Below, piece after piece: positions 19,852 through 28,756 of a stretch of 64,000 bases of DNA (positions are counted from its first letter, which is position 1; every line of letters begins with the position of its first letter). This DNA comes from an uncultured Altererythrobacter sp. (GTDB taxonomy: Bacteria; Pseudomonadota; Alphaproteobacteria; Sphingomonadales; Sphingomonadaceae), in the NCBI GenBank assembly GCA_946886565.1, contig CAMPIX010000008.1:53048-117047 (forward strand), written 5' to 3'. The translations under genes and the position numbers were made by a program. The notes below the pieces were generated by a model. That model was not told the DNA's origin, ran no database searches, and saw only the letters and a program-made list of their open reading frames with translations.

Positions 19852-22311
19852 GTGCCTGACGCCGCGATCCCGCGCGAGATCGCGGCCTGGTTCGATGCGC
19901 GCGGCTGGCGCGTGCGGCGGCACCAGGCGGAGATGCTGGCGGCGAGCGACGCCGGGCGGCATGCGCTGCTCGTCGCCGACACCGGCGCGGGCAAGACACT
20001 CGCCGGGTTTCTCCCGACGCTGGCCGATTTCTGCCCTTCGAGACTCGATGGCGCGCCGCCGCCGGACGGCCTGCACACGCTCTACGTCTCGCCGCTGAAG
20101 GCGCTCGCGCACGACGTGCAGCGCAACCTCCTCGCGCCGGTCGAGGAGATGGGGCTGCCGCTCAGGATCGAGACGCGCAGCGGCGATACGCCGTCCGACC
20201 GCAAGAAGCGCCAGCGCGCCCGCCCGCCGCACGTGCTGCTGACGACGCCCGAATCGCTCTCGCTGCTGCTCAGCTACCCCGACAGTTTCACGATGTTCGC
20301 GGGGCTGCGCCGCGTGGTGATCGACGAGGTCCATGCTTTCGCCACCGGCAAGCGCGGCGACCTGCTCGCGCTTGCCTTGTCGCGCTTGCAGGCAATCGCG
20401 CCCCAGATGCAGCGCGCGGCACTTTCGGCCACCGTCGCCGATCCCGAGGCCTTCCGCGAGTGGCTTGCACCGTGGGGCGAGATCGATGCGGTCGAACTCG
20501 TCGAGGGCGAGGCGGGCGCGCCGGCCGAAGTCGAGATCCTGCTTCCCGAGGAAGAGCGCGTGCCGTGGGGCGGCCACGCGGGCCGCTGGGCGATCCCGCA
20601 GCTCTACGAGGCGATCCGCCGGAACCGCACCACGCTGGTCTTCACCAACACGCGCTTCCTCGCCGAATTCGTGTTCCAGCTCCTGTGGGACGTCAACGAC
20701 GAGAACCTTCCGATCGGCATCCACCACGGCTCGCTGTCCAAGGAAGCGCGGCGCAAGGTCGAAGGCGCGATGGCGCAAGGGCGATTGCGCGCGCTGGTCG
20801 CCACCGCGAGCCTCGACCTCGGGGTCGACTGGGGCGATATCGACTGCGTGGTGCAGATGGGCGCGCCCAAGGGTTCCAGCCGCCTGCTCCAGCGGATCGG
20901 GCGCGCCAACCACAGGCTCGATCAGCCCAGCCGCGCGATCCTCGTGCCCGGCAACCGCTTCGAGTTCCTCGAGGCGACCGCGGCGAAGGACGCGGTCGAC
21001 CAGGGCCAGCGCGACGGCGAGGATTTCCGCCCCGGCGGGCTCGACGTGCTCGCGCAGCACGTGATGGCCTGTGCCTGCGCCGCACCGTTCGACGAGGCGG
21101 ACCTGCTCGCCGAGGTGCGCTCGAGCCTCGCCTACGCCTGGGTCGACGAGGCGGTCTGGCAGCGCGTGCTCGGCTTCGTCGAGAACGGCGGCTACGCCCT
21201 GCGCGCCTACGACAGGTTCAAGCGCATCGTGCGCGACAAGCACGGCGTATGGCGGCTGACCCATCCCGAGCACGCCGCGCGCCATCGGATGAACGCCGGG
21301 ATCATCGTCGATTCCGAAATGCTCACAGTGCGCTTCAGGAACGGGCGTCAGCTCGGCAAGGTCGAGGAGCGCTTCGCGGCCTCGCTCTCGGGCGGGGACA
21401 CCTTCTTCTTTGCCGGCATGAGCCTCGAAGTCGAGGCGGTGAAGGACATGGAAGTAATCGTGCGCGCGGCGAAAAGGTCCGCCACGATCCCCTCCTACGG
21501 CGGCCAGCGCCTGCCGCTGACCACGCATCTCGCCGATCGGGTGCGCGCGATGCTGGTCGACCGCGCGGGCTGGGCGCGCTTCCCGGACGACGTGCGCGAA
21601 TGGCTGGAGGTGCAGGACTGGCGCAGCCGGCTGCCGGGGCCGGGCGAGCTGCTGGTCGAAAGCTTCCCGCACGCGAAGAAGCACTACAGCGTCTACTATA
21701 CCTTCGAAGGGTGGAACGCGAACCAGAGCCTCGGGATGCTGATCACCCGGCGGATGGAGGATCGGGGGCTGCTGCCGGGCGGGTTCGTCGCCAACGACTA
21801 TTCGCTCGCGGTCTGGGGCTTGAAGCCGATCGAGAACCCGGCGCCGCTGCTCTCGCCCGACATCCTCGCGCACGAATTCGTCGACTGGGTGCAGGAATCG
21901 CACCTCCTGCGCCGCGCTTTTCGCGAGGTGGCGGTGATCGCCGGGCTGGTCGAACGCCAGCATCCGGGCAAGCGCAAGACCGGCAAGCAGGTCACCTTCT
22001 CGACCGACCTGATCTACGACGTGCTGCGCAAGTACGAGCCCGAGCACGTCCTGCTCGAAGCCGCCTGGGCCGACGCGCGGGCCCGCCTGACCGACGTCGG
22101 CCGGCTCGCGAGCCTGCTCGAACGCTCGGCCGAGCAACTGGTCCACGTCGAGCTCGACCGGGTGAGCCCGCTGGCGGTGCCGGTGATGACGATGATCGGG
22201 CGCGAGGCGATGCCGCAGGGCTCGGTCGACGAGGAACTGCTTCTCGAGGCAGAGGGCCTCGCTGCCGAGGCGATGCGGGTCGATCCTGTGGTCGAGGACG
22301 AGGACATCTAG
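19852..22311 (+). CDS. ligase-associated DNA damage response DEXH-box helicase (Lhr-core type)
   Basis: An 819-residue superfamily 2 helicase. Motif I is ADTGAGKTLAGF (TGAGKT 44-49), Ia includes YVSPLKALAHDVQ, II is DEVH (158-161), III is SAT (192-194), and QRIGRANHRLD is motif VI. The length matches the ~800-residue Lhr-core type that usually sits beside an ATP-dependent DNA ligase and a metallo-beta-lactamase exonuclease, rather than the ~1500-residue Lhr. Those partners are not next to it: an exbD gene converges on its 3' end. GTG start without a strong ribosome binding site. The N-terminal MPDAAIPREIAAWFDARGWR is typical of the family. Confidence 0.88.
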   Translation: MPDAAIPREIAAWFDARGWRVRRHQAEMLAASDAGRHALLVADTGAGKTLAGFLPTLADFCPSRLDGAPPPDGLHTLYVSPLKALAHDVQRNLLAPVEEMGLPLRIETRSGDTPSDRKKRQRARPPHVLLTTPESLSLLLSYPDSFTMFAGLRRVVIDEVHAFATGKRGDLLALALSRLQAIAPQMQRAALSATVADPEAFREWLAPWGEIDAVELVEGEAGAPAEVEILLPEEERVPWGGHAGRWAIPQLYEAIRRNRTTLVFTNTRFLAEFVFQLLWDVNDENLPIGIHHGSLSKEARRKVEGAMAQGRLRALVATASLDLGVDWGDIDCVVQMGAPKGSSRLLQRIGRANHRLDQPSRAILVPGNRFEFLEATAAKDAVDQGQRDGEDFRPGGLDVLAQHVMACACAAPFDEADLLAEVRSSLAYAWVDEAVWQRVLGFVENGGYALRAYDRFKRIVRDKHGVWRLTHPEHAARHRMNAGIIVDSEMLTVRFRNGRQLGKVEERFAASLSGGDTFFFAGMSLEVEAVKDMEVIVRAAKRSATIPSYGGQRLPLTTHLADRVRAMLVDRAGWARFPDDVREWLEVQDWRSRLPGPGELLVESFPHAKKHYSVYYTFEGWNANQSLGMLITRRMEDRGLLPGGFVANDYSLAVWGLKPIENPAPLLSPDILAHEFVDWVQESHLLRRAFREVAVIAGLVERQHPGKRKTGKQVTFSTDLIYDVLRKYEPEHVLLEAAWADARARLTDVGRLASLLERSAEQLVHVELDRVSPLAVPVMTMIGREAMPQGSVDEELLLEAEGLAAEAMRVDPVVEDEDI

Positions 22312-22319
22312 CGCGAGGG

Positions 22320-22736
22320 TCAGCGCGCGGCGAAAGTCCGGTACTTCTCGTTTCCGACGAACCCGAACTTGCTCACGCCCGATGCCTCGATCAGCCGCAG
22401 CGCCCGGGCCGAAGCATCGTAGCTCGCCGGTGCCGCGGGCTCGAACTGTAGCTCGGGCTCGGTCGGCATCTCGCGGCTCTCGACCAGCAGCGCGCCGAGC
22501 TGCGCCTCGCTGACGGGCGTGCCGTTCCACAACAGACGGTCTGCGCCGTCGATCGCGAGCTTGTTCTTGAGCGCGTTGACTGGCGGGCACACGCGGCAAT
22601 CGCGCGGCAGGTCGACCACGACCGAATGGGTCGAGGCCGGAATGGTGATCACGAACATGATGAGGAGGACGAGCATGACGTCGATCAGCGGGGTGGTGTT
22701 GATCTCGCCGATCGGCTGAGGGTCGGGCTTCGGCAT
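22320..22736 (-). CDS. third ExbD/TolR-family protein of the TonB cluster
   Basis: A 138-residue inner-membrane protein. INTTPLIDVMLVLLIMFVIT holds the membrane segment with the conserved aspartate needed for proton-driven TonB energisation. The periplasmic part ends GVSKFGFVGNEKYRTFAAR, nearly the same as the neighbouring ExbD at 22887 (GVTKFGFVGNEKYRVFGKA), so this is a diverged tandem duplicate. It has a Cys-x-x-Cys (CRVC) just outside the membrane that the other copy lacks. A terminator at 22826-22852 separates it from the upstream cluster, so it may be expressed separately or by read-through. Confidence 0.87.
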   Translation of the reverse strand: MPKPDPQPIGEINTTPLIDVMLVLLIMFVITIPASTHSVVVDLPRDCRVCPPVNALKNKLAIDGADRLLWNGTPVSEAQLGALLVESREMPTEPELQFEPAAPASYDASARALRLIEASGVSKFGFVGNEKYRTFAAR

Positions 22737-22825
22737 CGCGCTTCTCCCACTCTGTTATGAGATACTATTACGCGAATCGGAAGCGGAAGTCGAGCCACGT
22801 CGTGCCCCGCAGGTGGCGGGCATAG

Positions 22826-22852
22826 AAAAAGGGGGCGGATCGCTCCGCCCCC
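22826..22852 (-). terminator. intrinsic terminator after the second exbD
   Basis: On the minus strand GGGGGCGGA, a four-base loop (GCGA) and TCCGCCCCC are followed by TTTTTC. It closes the tonB-exbB-exbD-exbD unit 35 bases after the second exbD stop and leaves the third exbD outside. Confidence 0.88.
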
Positions 22853-22886
22853 TCGATCTGTTTTCGGGGTGTCGTGGCCGGGCCGG

Positions 22887-23333
22887 TCAGGCGCCGGCGG
22901 CCTTTCCGAACACCCGATACTTCTCGTTACCAACGAAGCCGAACTTGGTCACGCCGGAGCCCTTGATAATGTTGAGCACCTTCACCGAGAGGTCGTAGCT
23001 GGCGAACTGTTCGGGCTCGTACTGCAGCTCGGGCTCGGGCTGGATCGACTTGCTGATCTGCAGATTGCGGACCAGCTCGCCCTGGTCGATCGCTTCGCCG
23101 TTCCACAGGATTTCGCCCGCCTGGGTGATGACGATCTTGTTCTTGATCGGGTCGATCATGTCCTCCGGCGGCGGGTTCGGGTTCGGCGCCGGAAGATCGA
23201 TGTTGACCGAGTGGGTCGCCACCGGGATCGTGATGATGAACATGATGAGGAGCACGAGCATGACGTCAATCAGCGGCGTCGTGTTCATTTCCATCATCGG
23301 TGAGCCGTCGTCGCGGCCGCCTGACATTGCCAT
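22887..23333 (-). CDS. exbD: ExbD/TolR-family biopolymer transport protein (second copy)
   Basis: A 148-residue protein with a short cytoplasmic N terminus, one membrane helix containing the key aspartate (MNTTPLIDVMLVLLIMFIIT) and a periplasmic domain. With ExbB and TonB it converts the proton gradient into motion that opens outer-membrane TonB-dependent receptors. The periplasmic part has a proline-rich loop (PAPNPNPPPEDMIDPIK) and the tail GVTKFGFVGNEKYRVFGKA. It lies 36 bases behind the first exbD in the same operon and is followed by a strong terminator. Confidence 0.92.
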   Translation of the reverse strand: MAMSGGRDDGSPMMEMNTTPLIDVMLVLLIMFIITIPVATHSVNIDLPAPNPNPPPEDMIDPIKNKIVITQAGEILWNGEAIDQGELVRNLQISKSIQPEPELQYEPEQFASYDLSVKVLNIIKGSGVTKFGFVGNEKYRVFGKAAGA

Positions 23334-23369
23334 GGTAGGCTACTCCTGAGTTCTTTCCGTCCGCGCCGA

Positions 23370-23903
23370 TCAGCCGTTGGGGTCGACCGGGTTGGAGATG
23401 AAGCCGATGGTCGGATAGCCGGCCGCCTGCACGTTGTAGATCGTGCCCGCAATGCACCGCCACGGGGCGTTGACGTCGCCGCGGATGTGGACCTGCGGAA
23501 TCGCGTCGGGATCCTCCATGATCGCTTCGGGACCGCCTGCGCGCTGCACGATCGCGTCGAGTCGCTCGAATGCCTGGTCGTAGAGTTCCTGCGAATCCAC
23601 CGGCGTCGTGTTGTTGAAGTAGACCCGGCACTCGCCTTCGCGTGAGGCTCCTTCGAAGCCCGGCTCGCCGGCGCTGCGCCCGGCGGCATCGGTCGTGCTC
23701 ACGGTGAGCTGAAGATTCTCCACCTTGTCCTTCGATTCGGTCGATTCGAACACCGGGATGCGGAGTTTCTCGATCGTCTGAATCGCAACCGGGACCGCGA
23801 TGAGGAAGATGATGAGGAGCACCAGCATCACGTCCACGAGCGGCGTGGTGTTGATATCCGACATCGGCCTTTCGTCGCCGCCGCCTCCCGTCGAAATCGC
23901 CAT
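23370..23903 (-). CDS. exbD: ExbD/TolR-family biopolymer transport protein (first copy)
   Basis: A 177-residue protein of the ExbD family. The membrane helix is INTTPLVDVMLVLLIIFLIA with the conserved aspartate. It is longer than its neighbours because of an extra periplasmic stretch with VENLQLTVSTTDAAGRSAG and two cysteines (EGECRVYFNN and APWRCIAGT), which could form a disulfide. The C-terminal domain ends YPTIGFISNPVDPNG. Two dissimilar ExbD proteins behind one ExbB are common in Sphingomonadales and Xanthomonas and suggest hetero-oligomers. Confidence 0.92.
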   Translation of the reverse strand: MAISTGGGGDERPMSDINTTPLVDVMLVLLIIFLIAVPVAIQTIEKLRIPVFESTESKDKVENLQLTVSTTDAAGRSAGEPGFEGASREGECRVYFNNTTPVDSQELYDQAFERLDAIVQRAGGPEAIMEDPDAIPQVHIRGDVNAPWRCIAGTIYNVQAAGYPTIGFISNPVDPNG

Positions 23904-23977
23904 GACTATATCCTATCCAACTATTTAGTTCTCTGCTGCGGCGCCGGGCCCGCCGCTGGGGCCCGGCGTCACGGCTA

Positions 23978-24790
23978 TCAGCGCTTCGGGGCCGTGGTGG
24001 CGGTCGTCGCCCCCGCGGTGGCCGGCTTGGACGCCGGGGCGGTGGCCGCGGCCTTGCCTGCCTGCTGGGTCGAGGCCTTGGTCATGATCGCCGGCTTCAC
24101 CGCACCCTTCGAGTTGATGTTCGCGAGAATGTCGGTCGAGAAGCCCGAGAGGAGCTCGGCGATGCGCTTGTTGCGGCTCTGCAGCCAGTTGTAGGCGAGC
24201 ACCGCGGGAACCGCGACGAGCAGACCGATCGCGGTCATGATCAGCGCCTCACCCACCGGGCCGGCGACCTTGTCGATCGAAGCCGAACCGGCGATGCCGA
24301 TGTTGATCAGCGCGCGGTAGATGCCGATGACGGTGCCGAGCAGGCCGACGAACGGCGCGGTCGCACCCACGGTCGCGAGGAACGGCAGGCCGCCGGCGAG
24401 GCGCGCGTTGATCGACGCTTCCGAGCGCGCGAGCGAGCCGTGGAGCCAGTCGTGCGCTTCGAGGCTGTCGGTCATCTTGCCGTGCGCGTCTTCGGCGGCG
24501 AGACCGTCGTCGACGAGCTGGCGCCAGGCGCTGTTCTTGTCGAGCTTGCTCGCGCCTTCGCGCAGCGTGCCCGCGCGCCAGAAGCCGGAGCGGACGTTCT
24601 TGTACTGGTTGAAGATCTTCTGCTGCTCGAGCAGCTTGGTGATCAGGATGTAGAACGATCCGACCGACATGATGACGAGCACGCCGAAGATCGACCAGGC
24701 GATCACGCCGCCCTGTTCCATGGCTTCCATGAAGCCGAAGGAGGTCTGCGGAGCGGCTTCGGTGCCGGCGGCAAGAAGTTCGATAATCAT
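23978..24790 (-). CDS. exbB: ExbB/TolQ/MotA-family proton channel protein
   Basis: A 270-residue inner-membrane protein that forms the ring around ExbD and TonB. Three membrane segments are visible: WSIFGVLVIMSVGSFYILI (about 32-50), FLATVGATAPFVGLLGTVIG (about 137-156) and ALIMTAIGLLVAVPAVLAYN (about 181-200). The family signature GATAPFVGLLGTVIGIYRAL is complete. The last 35 residues are a low-complexity Ala/Thr/Lys tail that is unusual for ExbB. It lies between tonB and the exbD genes in one minus-strand operon. Confidence 0.93.
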   Translation of the reverse strand: MIIELLAAGTEAAPQTSFGFMEAMEQGGVIAWSIFGVLVIMSVGSFYILITKLLEQQKIFNQYKNVRSGFWRAGTLREGASKLDKNSAWRQLVDDGLAAEDAHGKMTDSLEAHDWLHGSLARSEASINARLAGGLPFLATVGATAPFVGLLGTVIGIYRALINIGIAGSASIDKVAGPVGEALIMTAIGLLVAVPAVLAYNWLQSRNKRIAELLSGFSTDILANINSKGAVKPAIMTKASTQQAGKAAATAPASKPATAGATTATTAPKR

Positions 24791-24868
24791 TGCGAAAGTC
24801 CTCTCAGAAAGAAGCAGTACTGGTTGGTCGGCCCCGCCGCCGCGCCCGGCGCAGCGGCGGGAAGATTG

Positions 24869-25537
24869 CTAGTTCGGGATTTCCCAGCGAACCGTGCTCG
24901 AGTAGGTGCCCGCCACTTCGTCGCCATTGCCGTTGGTCGCCGGTTCGAAGCGGGCGCGGCGCTGGATCAGACTGCAGGTCGCTTCCTTGAGCTCCGATGG
25001 CGCGGAGCCGCCGGTGATCGAGCAAGATTCGACCCGGCCGTTGGCCCCGACACGGAGGCTGAACGAGGCGGTGCCGCTGTACTCGCGCGAGATCCAGCTG
25101 CTGCGGTAGTCCGAATTCGTCACCCACGTTCCGGGATTGTTACGCGGCGAGGGGTTCTTCGGCTGGAACCGGGGCGGCGGCGGCGGCGGCGGAGCCGGCG
25201 GCGCGGGCGGCGGCACGCGCAGCACCGGCGGCGCGGGCGGCGGAATCGTCGGCTGCGTCCGGATCGGCGGCGGCGCCGGGGCGATGTTGATCGGCGGCGG
25301 CGGCGCGACCGGCGGCGGCGGGGCCGTATCGGGCTCCGGCGGCGGCGGCTCTTCCGGCTCTTCCTCCGGCGGCGGCGGCTCCTCGATATCGACCGTCGTC
25401 ACGCGCTCGATCGCCTTGGACACCGCCTCGTAGGCGAGACCGGTGATCAGCGCGTAGCCGACCAGTACATGGACGAGCGCCACAACGATTATGGCGACCA
25501 TCCGGTTCGCGCTCATTTGTTGGTCAGCGTAAGCCAT
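24869..25537 (-). CDS. tonB: TonB energy transducer
   Basis: A 222-residue protein anchored by one N-terminal membrane segment (MVAIIVVALVHVLVGYALIT, about 13-32). A long proline-rich spacer from about 48 to 125 includes EEPPPPEEEPEEPPPPEPD and would span the periplasm. The TonB C-terminal domain (about 140-222) has SWISREYSGTASFSLRVGANG and ARFEPATNGNGDEVAGTYSS, and touches the TonB box of outer-membrane receptors. It is the first gene of the tonB-exbB-exbD-exbD operon; the promoter must lie in the 340-base gap to 25878. The receptor at 47672 is one possible client. Confidence 0.93.
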   Translation of the reverse strand: MAYADQQMSANRMVAIIVVALVHVLVGYALITGLAYEAVSKAIERVTTVDIEEPPPPEEEPEEPPPPEPDTAPPPPVAPPPPINIAPAPPPIRTQPTIPPPAPPVLRVPPPAPPAPPPPPPPRFQPKNPSPRNNPGTWVTNSDYRSSWISREYSGTASFSLRVGANGRVESCSITGGSAPSELKEATCSLIQRRARFEPATNGNGDEVAGTYSSTVRWEIPN

Positions 25538-25877
25538 TCAGTCGCATCACTCCATCGTCTCTCGCCGGGCGCAAACCCGGCGTCTCTCCTCACGACAAGC
25601 AAATCCCTTGCCAGAGGGCAATCCCAAATGTCCACCCTGCCGGCCGATACCCGAAGCGCGAAGGCCGTAGGGGCCCAAGCGCCGAATGGCCTGGCATGGG
25701 CCCGTCCGCAGGCATCTTGTCTTATGGTTGCCCCGGACCGGCGCGACCTTTAGCTTCGATACCATACCCGCGCAAACGCTTTGTCGGTTAACGGCCAATT
25801 CACCCGCGCAAGCCTTGGAACGCTGCAAGCGCGAATCGGTTCACGAAATTGCGAAGCCGCTCAGATACGGAATAATT
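25538..25877. other. 340-base divergent intergenic region
   Basis: This gap separates tonB (minus) from the lipoprotein gene (plus) and must hold both promoters. I see no convincing Fur box, hairpin or repeat. The plus-strand frame of the lipoprotein gene stays open back to 25686, but those residues do not resemble a protein start. Confidence 0.5.
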
Positions 25878-26735
25878 ATGGCCCATACTCAATATCTTAA
25901 AAGGCTCTCGATCATCGCGGCCAGCGGGCTTCTCGCGGCTTGCTCGGGCGCGCTCGCACAACCTGCGCCGGTCCCGGCCGGCCCGGGCGAAGCCGCGACC
26001 TATGCCGATCTGGCCGACCTTGCGGACCGCGCGAACCTTGTGATCCGGGCGCAGATTCGCGAGCAGGCGGAGCTTTCCCCGGAACGCGCGCCCAACGTCG
26101 CGCCGGGCTACACCCGGCTCTATGTCGAAGCGCAAACGACCGCGCTGATCGGCGGCTCCATGCCGATTGGCGAATCGCTCAAGTATCTCGTCGACGTGCC
26201 GGTGGACGAAGACGGCGATCCGCCCGACCTCGAAGATCGCGAGGTGATCCTCTTCGCGCGGGCCGGGCAGGGGCGTCCGGGCGAAATTCAGCTCGTCGGC
26301 CCCACCGCCCAACTCCCCTGGAGTCCGGAACTCGAGGCGCGGCTACGCCCGATCCTCGCGGAGATGGCCGAGCCCGACGCTCCGCCGACAGTGCTCGGGG
26401 TGCGCGACATTCTCTCGATGCCGGGCAACCTGGCGGGGGAATCGGAGACGCAGATATTCCTCGATACCGACGGCGAAGGGCCGGTCTCGATCACCGTCGT
26501 CCGGCGTCCGAACATGAGCCCGGTGTGGGGCGTTTCGTGGACCGAGATCGTCGATCAGGCCGCCCGCCCGCCCGCGCGCGACACGCTCGCCTGGTATCGC
26601 ATCGCATGCTTCCTGCCGGACGAGATTCCGCGCGGCGCGCTGCTGTCGCGCGATCCGGCGTCGCAGGCTCAGGCGGTGGAGGATTTCCGGTTCGTCCAGC
26701 AAAGCCTCGGCCCCTGCCCGCGCAACCGCAGCTAG
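25878..26735 (+). CDS. hypothetical lipoprotein
   Basis: A 285-residue exported protein of unknown function. The N terminus MAHTQYLKRLSIIAASGLLA leads to a lipobox ending at C22 (LLAAC), so Lgt and Lsp should process it; a type I cleavage after GALAQ is the alternative. The mature part begins with a Pro/Ala linker. It has no domain I can name: RANLVIRAQIREQAELSPER and TRLYVEAQTTALIGGSMPIG suggest a beta-rich fold. REVILFARAGQGRPGEIQLV is the most conserved-looking line. I chose the ATG at 25878 over upstream in-frame starts because it gives the signal peptide. It stands alone between tonB and hom. Confidence 0.72.
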   Translation: MAHTQYLKRLSIIAASGLLAACSGALAQPAPVPAGPGEAATYADLADLADRANLVIRAQIREQAELSPERAPNVAPGYTRLYVEAQTTALIGGSMPIGESLKYLVDVPVDEDGDPPDLEDREVILFARAGQGRPGEIQLVGPTAQLPWSPELEARLRPILAEMAEPDAPPTVLGVRDILSMPGNLAGESETQIFLDTDGEGPVSITVVRRPNMSPVWGVSWTEIVDQAARPPARDTLAWYRIACFLPDEIPRGALLSRDPASQAQAVEDFRFVQQSLGPCPRNRS

Positions 26736-26843
26736 CGTCTGATACGGGTCCTTGCGCGCGGCCAAGCGAAACTGGTTCCCCTGTCGCCGCGCCTCGGGCT
26801 AGGGGCGGCGCGATGAAGCGCACCGCCAAATATCTTCGCCGCC

Positions 26844-28154
26844 GTGGCTGAGCCGCTGCGCATCGCGCTGGCCGGGCTCGGCACCGTGGGTGCGGGGGTG
26901 ATTCGCCTGATCGAGACCAACGCCGCGCTGCTGCGCGCGCGCGCCGGCCGCGACCTGCGGATCGTCGCGGTGAGCGCACGCGACCGCGGCAAGGACCGCG
27001 GGGTCGATCTGTCGCCCTTCGCGTGGGACGACGACATGACCGCAATGGCCGCGCGCGACGATGTCGACGTGGTGGTCGAGCTCGTCGGCGGGGCGGACGG
27101 CCCCGCGCTCACGCTCGCGCGCAACGCGATCGCCCGGGGCAAGGCGCTGGTCACTGCGAACAAGGCGATGATCGCCCACCACGGCGCCGCGCTGGCCGAG
27201 GCGGCCGAAGCGGCGGGCATTGCGCTCAAGTTCGAAGCGGCGGTCGCGGGCGGCATTCCGGTGGTCAAAGCGCTGCGCGAAGGCGCCGCCGCCAACGCGA
27301 TCGAGCGCATCTACGGCGTGCTCAACGGCACCTCGAACTATATCCTCTCGACCATGGAAGCGACCGGGGCGGGCTTCGCCGAAACGCTGGCGGAAGCGCA
27401 GCGGCAGGGCTTCGCCGAAGCCGATCCGGCGTTCGACATCGAAGGGACGGACGCGGCGCACAAGCTCGCGATCCTCGCCGCGATCGGGTTCGGCTCGCGG
27501 GTCGATTTCGCCGGGGTGGAATGCGAGGGCATCGCCCGCATCCGCGCCGAGGATATCGCACGCGCCGACACGCTCGGCTACGTCGTGCGGCTGATCGGCA
27601 TGGCCGACGTCGAGGAAGACGCCGAGGGTGCGCCCGCACTGCTCCAGCGGGTCAAGCCGTGCCTCGTGCCCAAGGTGCATCCGCTGGCGCACGTCACCGG
27701 AGCGACCAACGCGGTCGTCGCCGAGGGGAATTTCTCGGGCCGCCTGCTGTTCCAGGGCGCGGGCGCGGGCGCGGGGCCGACCGCGAGCGCGGTCGTGGCC
27801 GACCTGATCGACATCGCCCGTGGAGAGGTCGGTGCACCGTTCTCGATTCCCTCGGCCGAGATGGCGCCCATGCCGCGGGCCGGGGCGGGGCACCGCACCG
27901 GGCGCACCTACTTGCGCTTCACCGTCGCCGACCGGCCGGGGGTGCTCGCCGAGATGACCGCCGCGATGCGCGATGCAGGGGTCTCGATCGAGAGCCTGAT
28001 CCAGCAGGGGCGGCAGGAGGAAGGCGGCGAAGTGCTGGTCGCGATGGTCGCGCACGAGGGGCCGGAGCGCAACGTCGAGCACGCGCTCGAGCTGCTGCGC
28101 GGCTCGGACAGCTTCACCGCCCCGCCGCTGTCGATGCAGATCATCGAGGGCTGA
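26844..28154 (+). CDS. hom: homoserine dehydrogenase
   Basis: The enzyme reduces aspartate semialdehyde to homoserine for threonine, methionine and isoleucine synthesis. The 436 residues comprise an NAD(P)-binding domain (ALAGLGTVGAGV, glycines from residue 11), the catalytic domain with GGIPVVKALREG, INGT-type YGVLNGTSNYILSTME and DPAFDIEGTDAAHKLAILAA, and a C-terminal ACT domain (about 350-430, YLRFTVADRPGVLAEMTAAM) for feedback control. The start is a GTG. It seems to be transcribed alone from the 108-base gap upstream. Confidence 0.96.
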   Translation: MAEPLRIALAGLGTVGAGVIRLIETNAALLRARAGRDLRIVAVSARDRGKDRGVDLSPFAWDDDMTAMAARDDVDVVVELVGGADGPALTLARNAIARGKALVTANKAMIAHHGAALAEAAEAAGIALKFEAAVAGGIPVVKALREGAAANAIERIYGVLNGTSNYILSTMEATGAGFAETLAEAQRQGFAEADPAFDIEGTDAAHKLAILAAIGFGSRVDFAGVECEGIARIRAEDIARADTLGYVVRLIGMADVEEDAEGAPALLQRVKPCLVPKVHPLAHVTGATNAVVAEGNFSGRLLFQGAGAGAGPTASAVVADLIDIARGEVGAPFSIPSAEMAPMPRAGAGHRTGRTYLRFTVADRPGVLAEMTAAMRDAGVSIESLIQQGRQEEGGEVLVAMVAHEGPERNVEHALELLRGSDSFTAPPLSMQIIEG

Positions 28155-28163
28155 CGCCGCGCG

Positions 28164-28700
28164 CTATTGCGGCGTGGCAGTGTCCTCTTTGGTCTCCGCC
28201 TCGGGCTCTTCCGTTGCCTCAGGCTCGGGCGTGAACTCGCCGTCGTAACCGCGCGGGGCGAGGCCCTTGCCCACCCGCGCCGCGTCTGATCCCGGCGGCA
28301 CGTCGGGCAATTCGTCGAAGTCGATCATATAGGCCGGCGGCGCCGGACATGGCGGGATCAGGCACAGGCCCGAGACAGTCGCCGGCCCCCGGAAGATGCC
28401 CGGCCCGGCCACGTCGGGCGCTTGCGGATCGCCCTTGTACATCGTCGCCGCGGCGTAATCGTTTTCGGCGTCCTCGTCCGAGCGGACGCGGAACTGCGAC
28501 TGCTCTTCCAGCGCCGCGCAGACGACGATCTCGTTGCCCTCGGGCTCCTCGCAGTCGGGGGCGGGTGGTTCGGGCGGCGGCGGACCGTAGGCTTCGCGCG
28601 CCGCCTCGAACGCCTCGTCCACCGTGTCGGGCTGGTCGTCCTGTGCCGTGGCCGGCGCTGCGATCAGCGCCGCGACAAGCGCCAGGTGGATTCTCGACAT
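28164..28700 (-). CDS. hypothetical exported protein
   Basis: A 178-residue protein with a signal peptide (MSRIHLALVAALIAAPATAQ) and therefore probably periplasmic. It is acidic and rich in Pro/Glu. Four cysteines lie in short conserved-looking lines: PAPDCEEPEGNEIVVCAALE and SGLCLIPPCPAPPAYMIDF. The EIVVCA segment recurs in small exported proteins of Sphingomonadales that have no known function. The last 30 residues are a low-complexity Glu/Thr tail. It converges with hom (nine bases apart) and is divergent from glpX. Confidence 0.7.
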   Translation of the reverse strand: MSRIHLALVAALIAAPATAQDDQPDTVDEAFEAAREAYGPPPPEPPAPDCEEPEGNEIVVCAALEEQSQFRVRSDEDAENDYAAATMYKGDPQAPDVAGPGIFRGPATVSGLCLIPPCPAPPAYMIDFDELPDVPPGSDAARVGKGLAPRGYDGEFTPEPEATEEPEAETKEDTATPQ

Positions 28701-28756
28701 TCCCGCTCCCGCTGTCTAAGCGCGCTTCCAACCACGCCCGAGGGACTGAATCCAGC

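Noticed and set aside
19852..22311. Full-length Lhr helicase
   Set aside because: The product is 819 residues, about half the length of Lhr, and has the features of the shorter ligase-associated type.
19711..22599. A 962-residue minus-strand frame
   Set aside because: Antisense shadow of the helicase gene, whose plus-strand frame has all helicase motifs.
25138..25400. A GGC-rich simple-sequence repeat
   Set aside because: It is the coding sequence of the proline-rich spacer of TonB read on the opposite strand.
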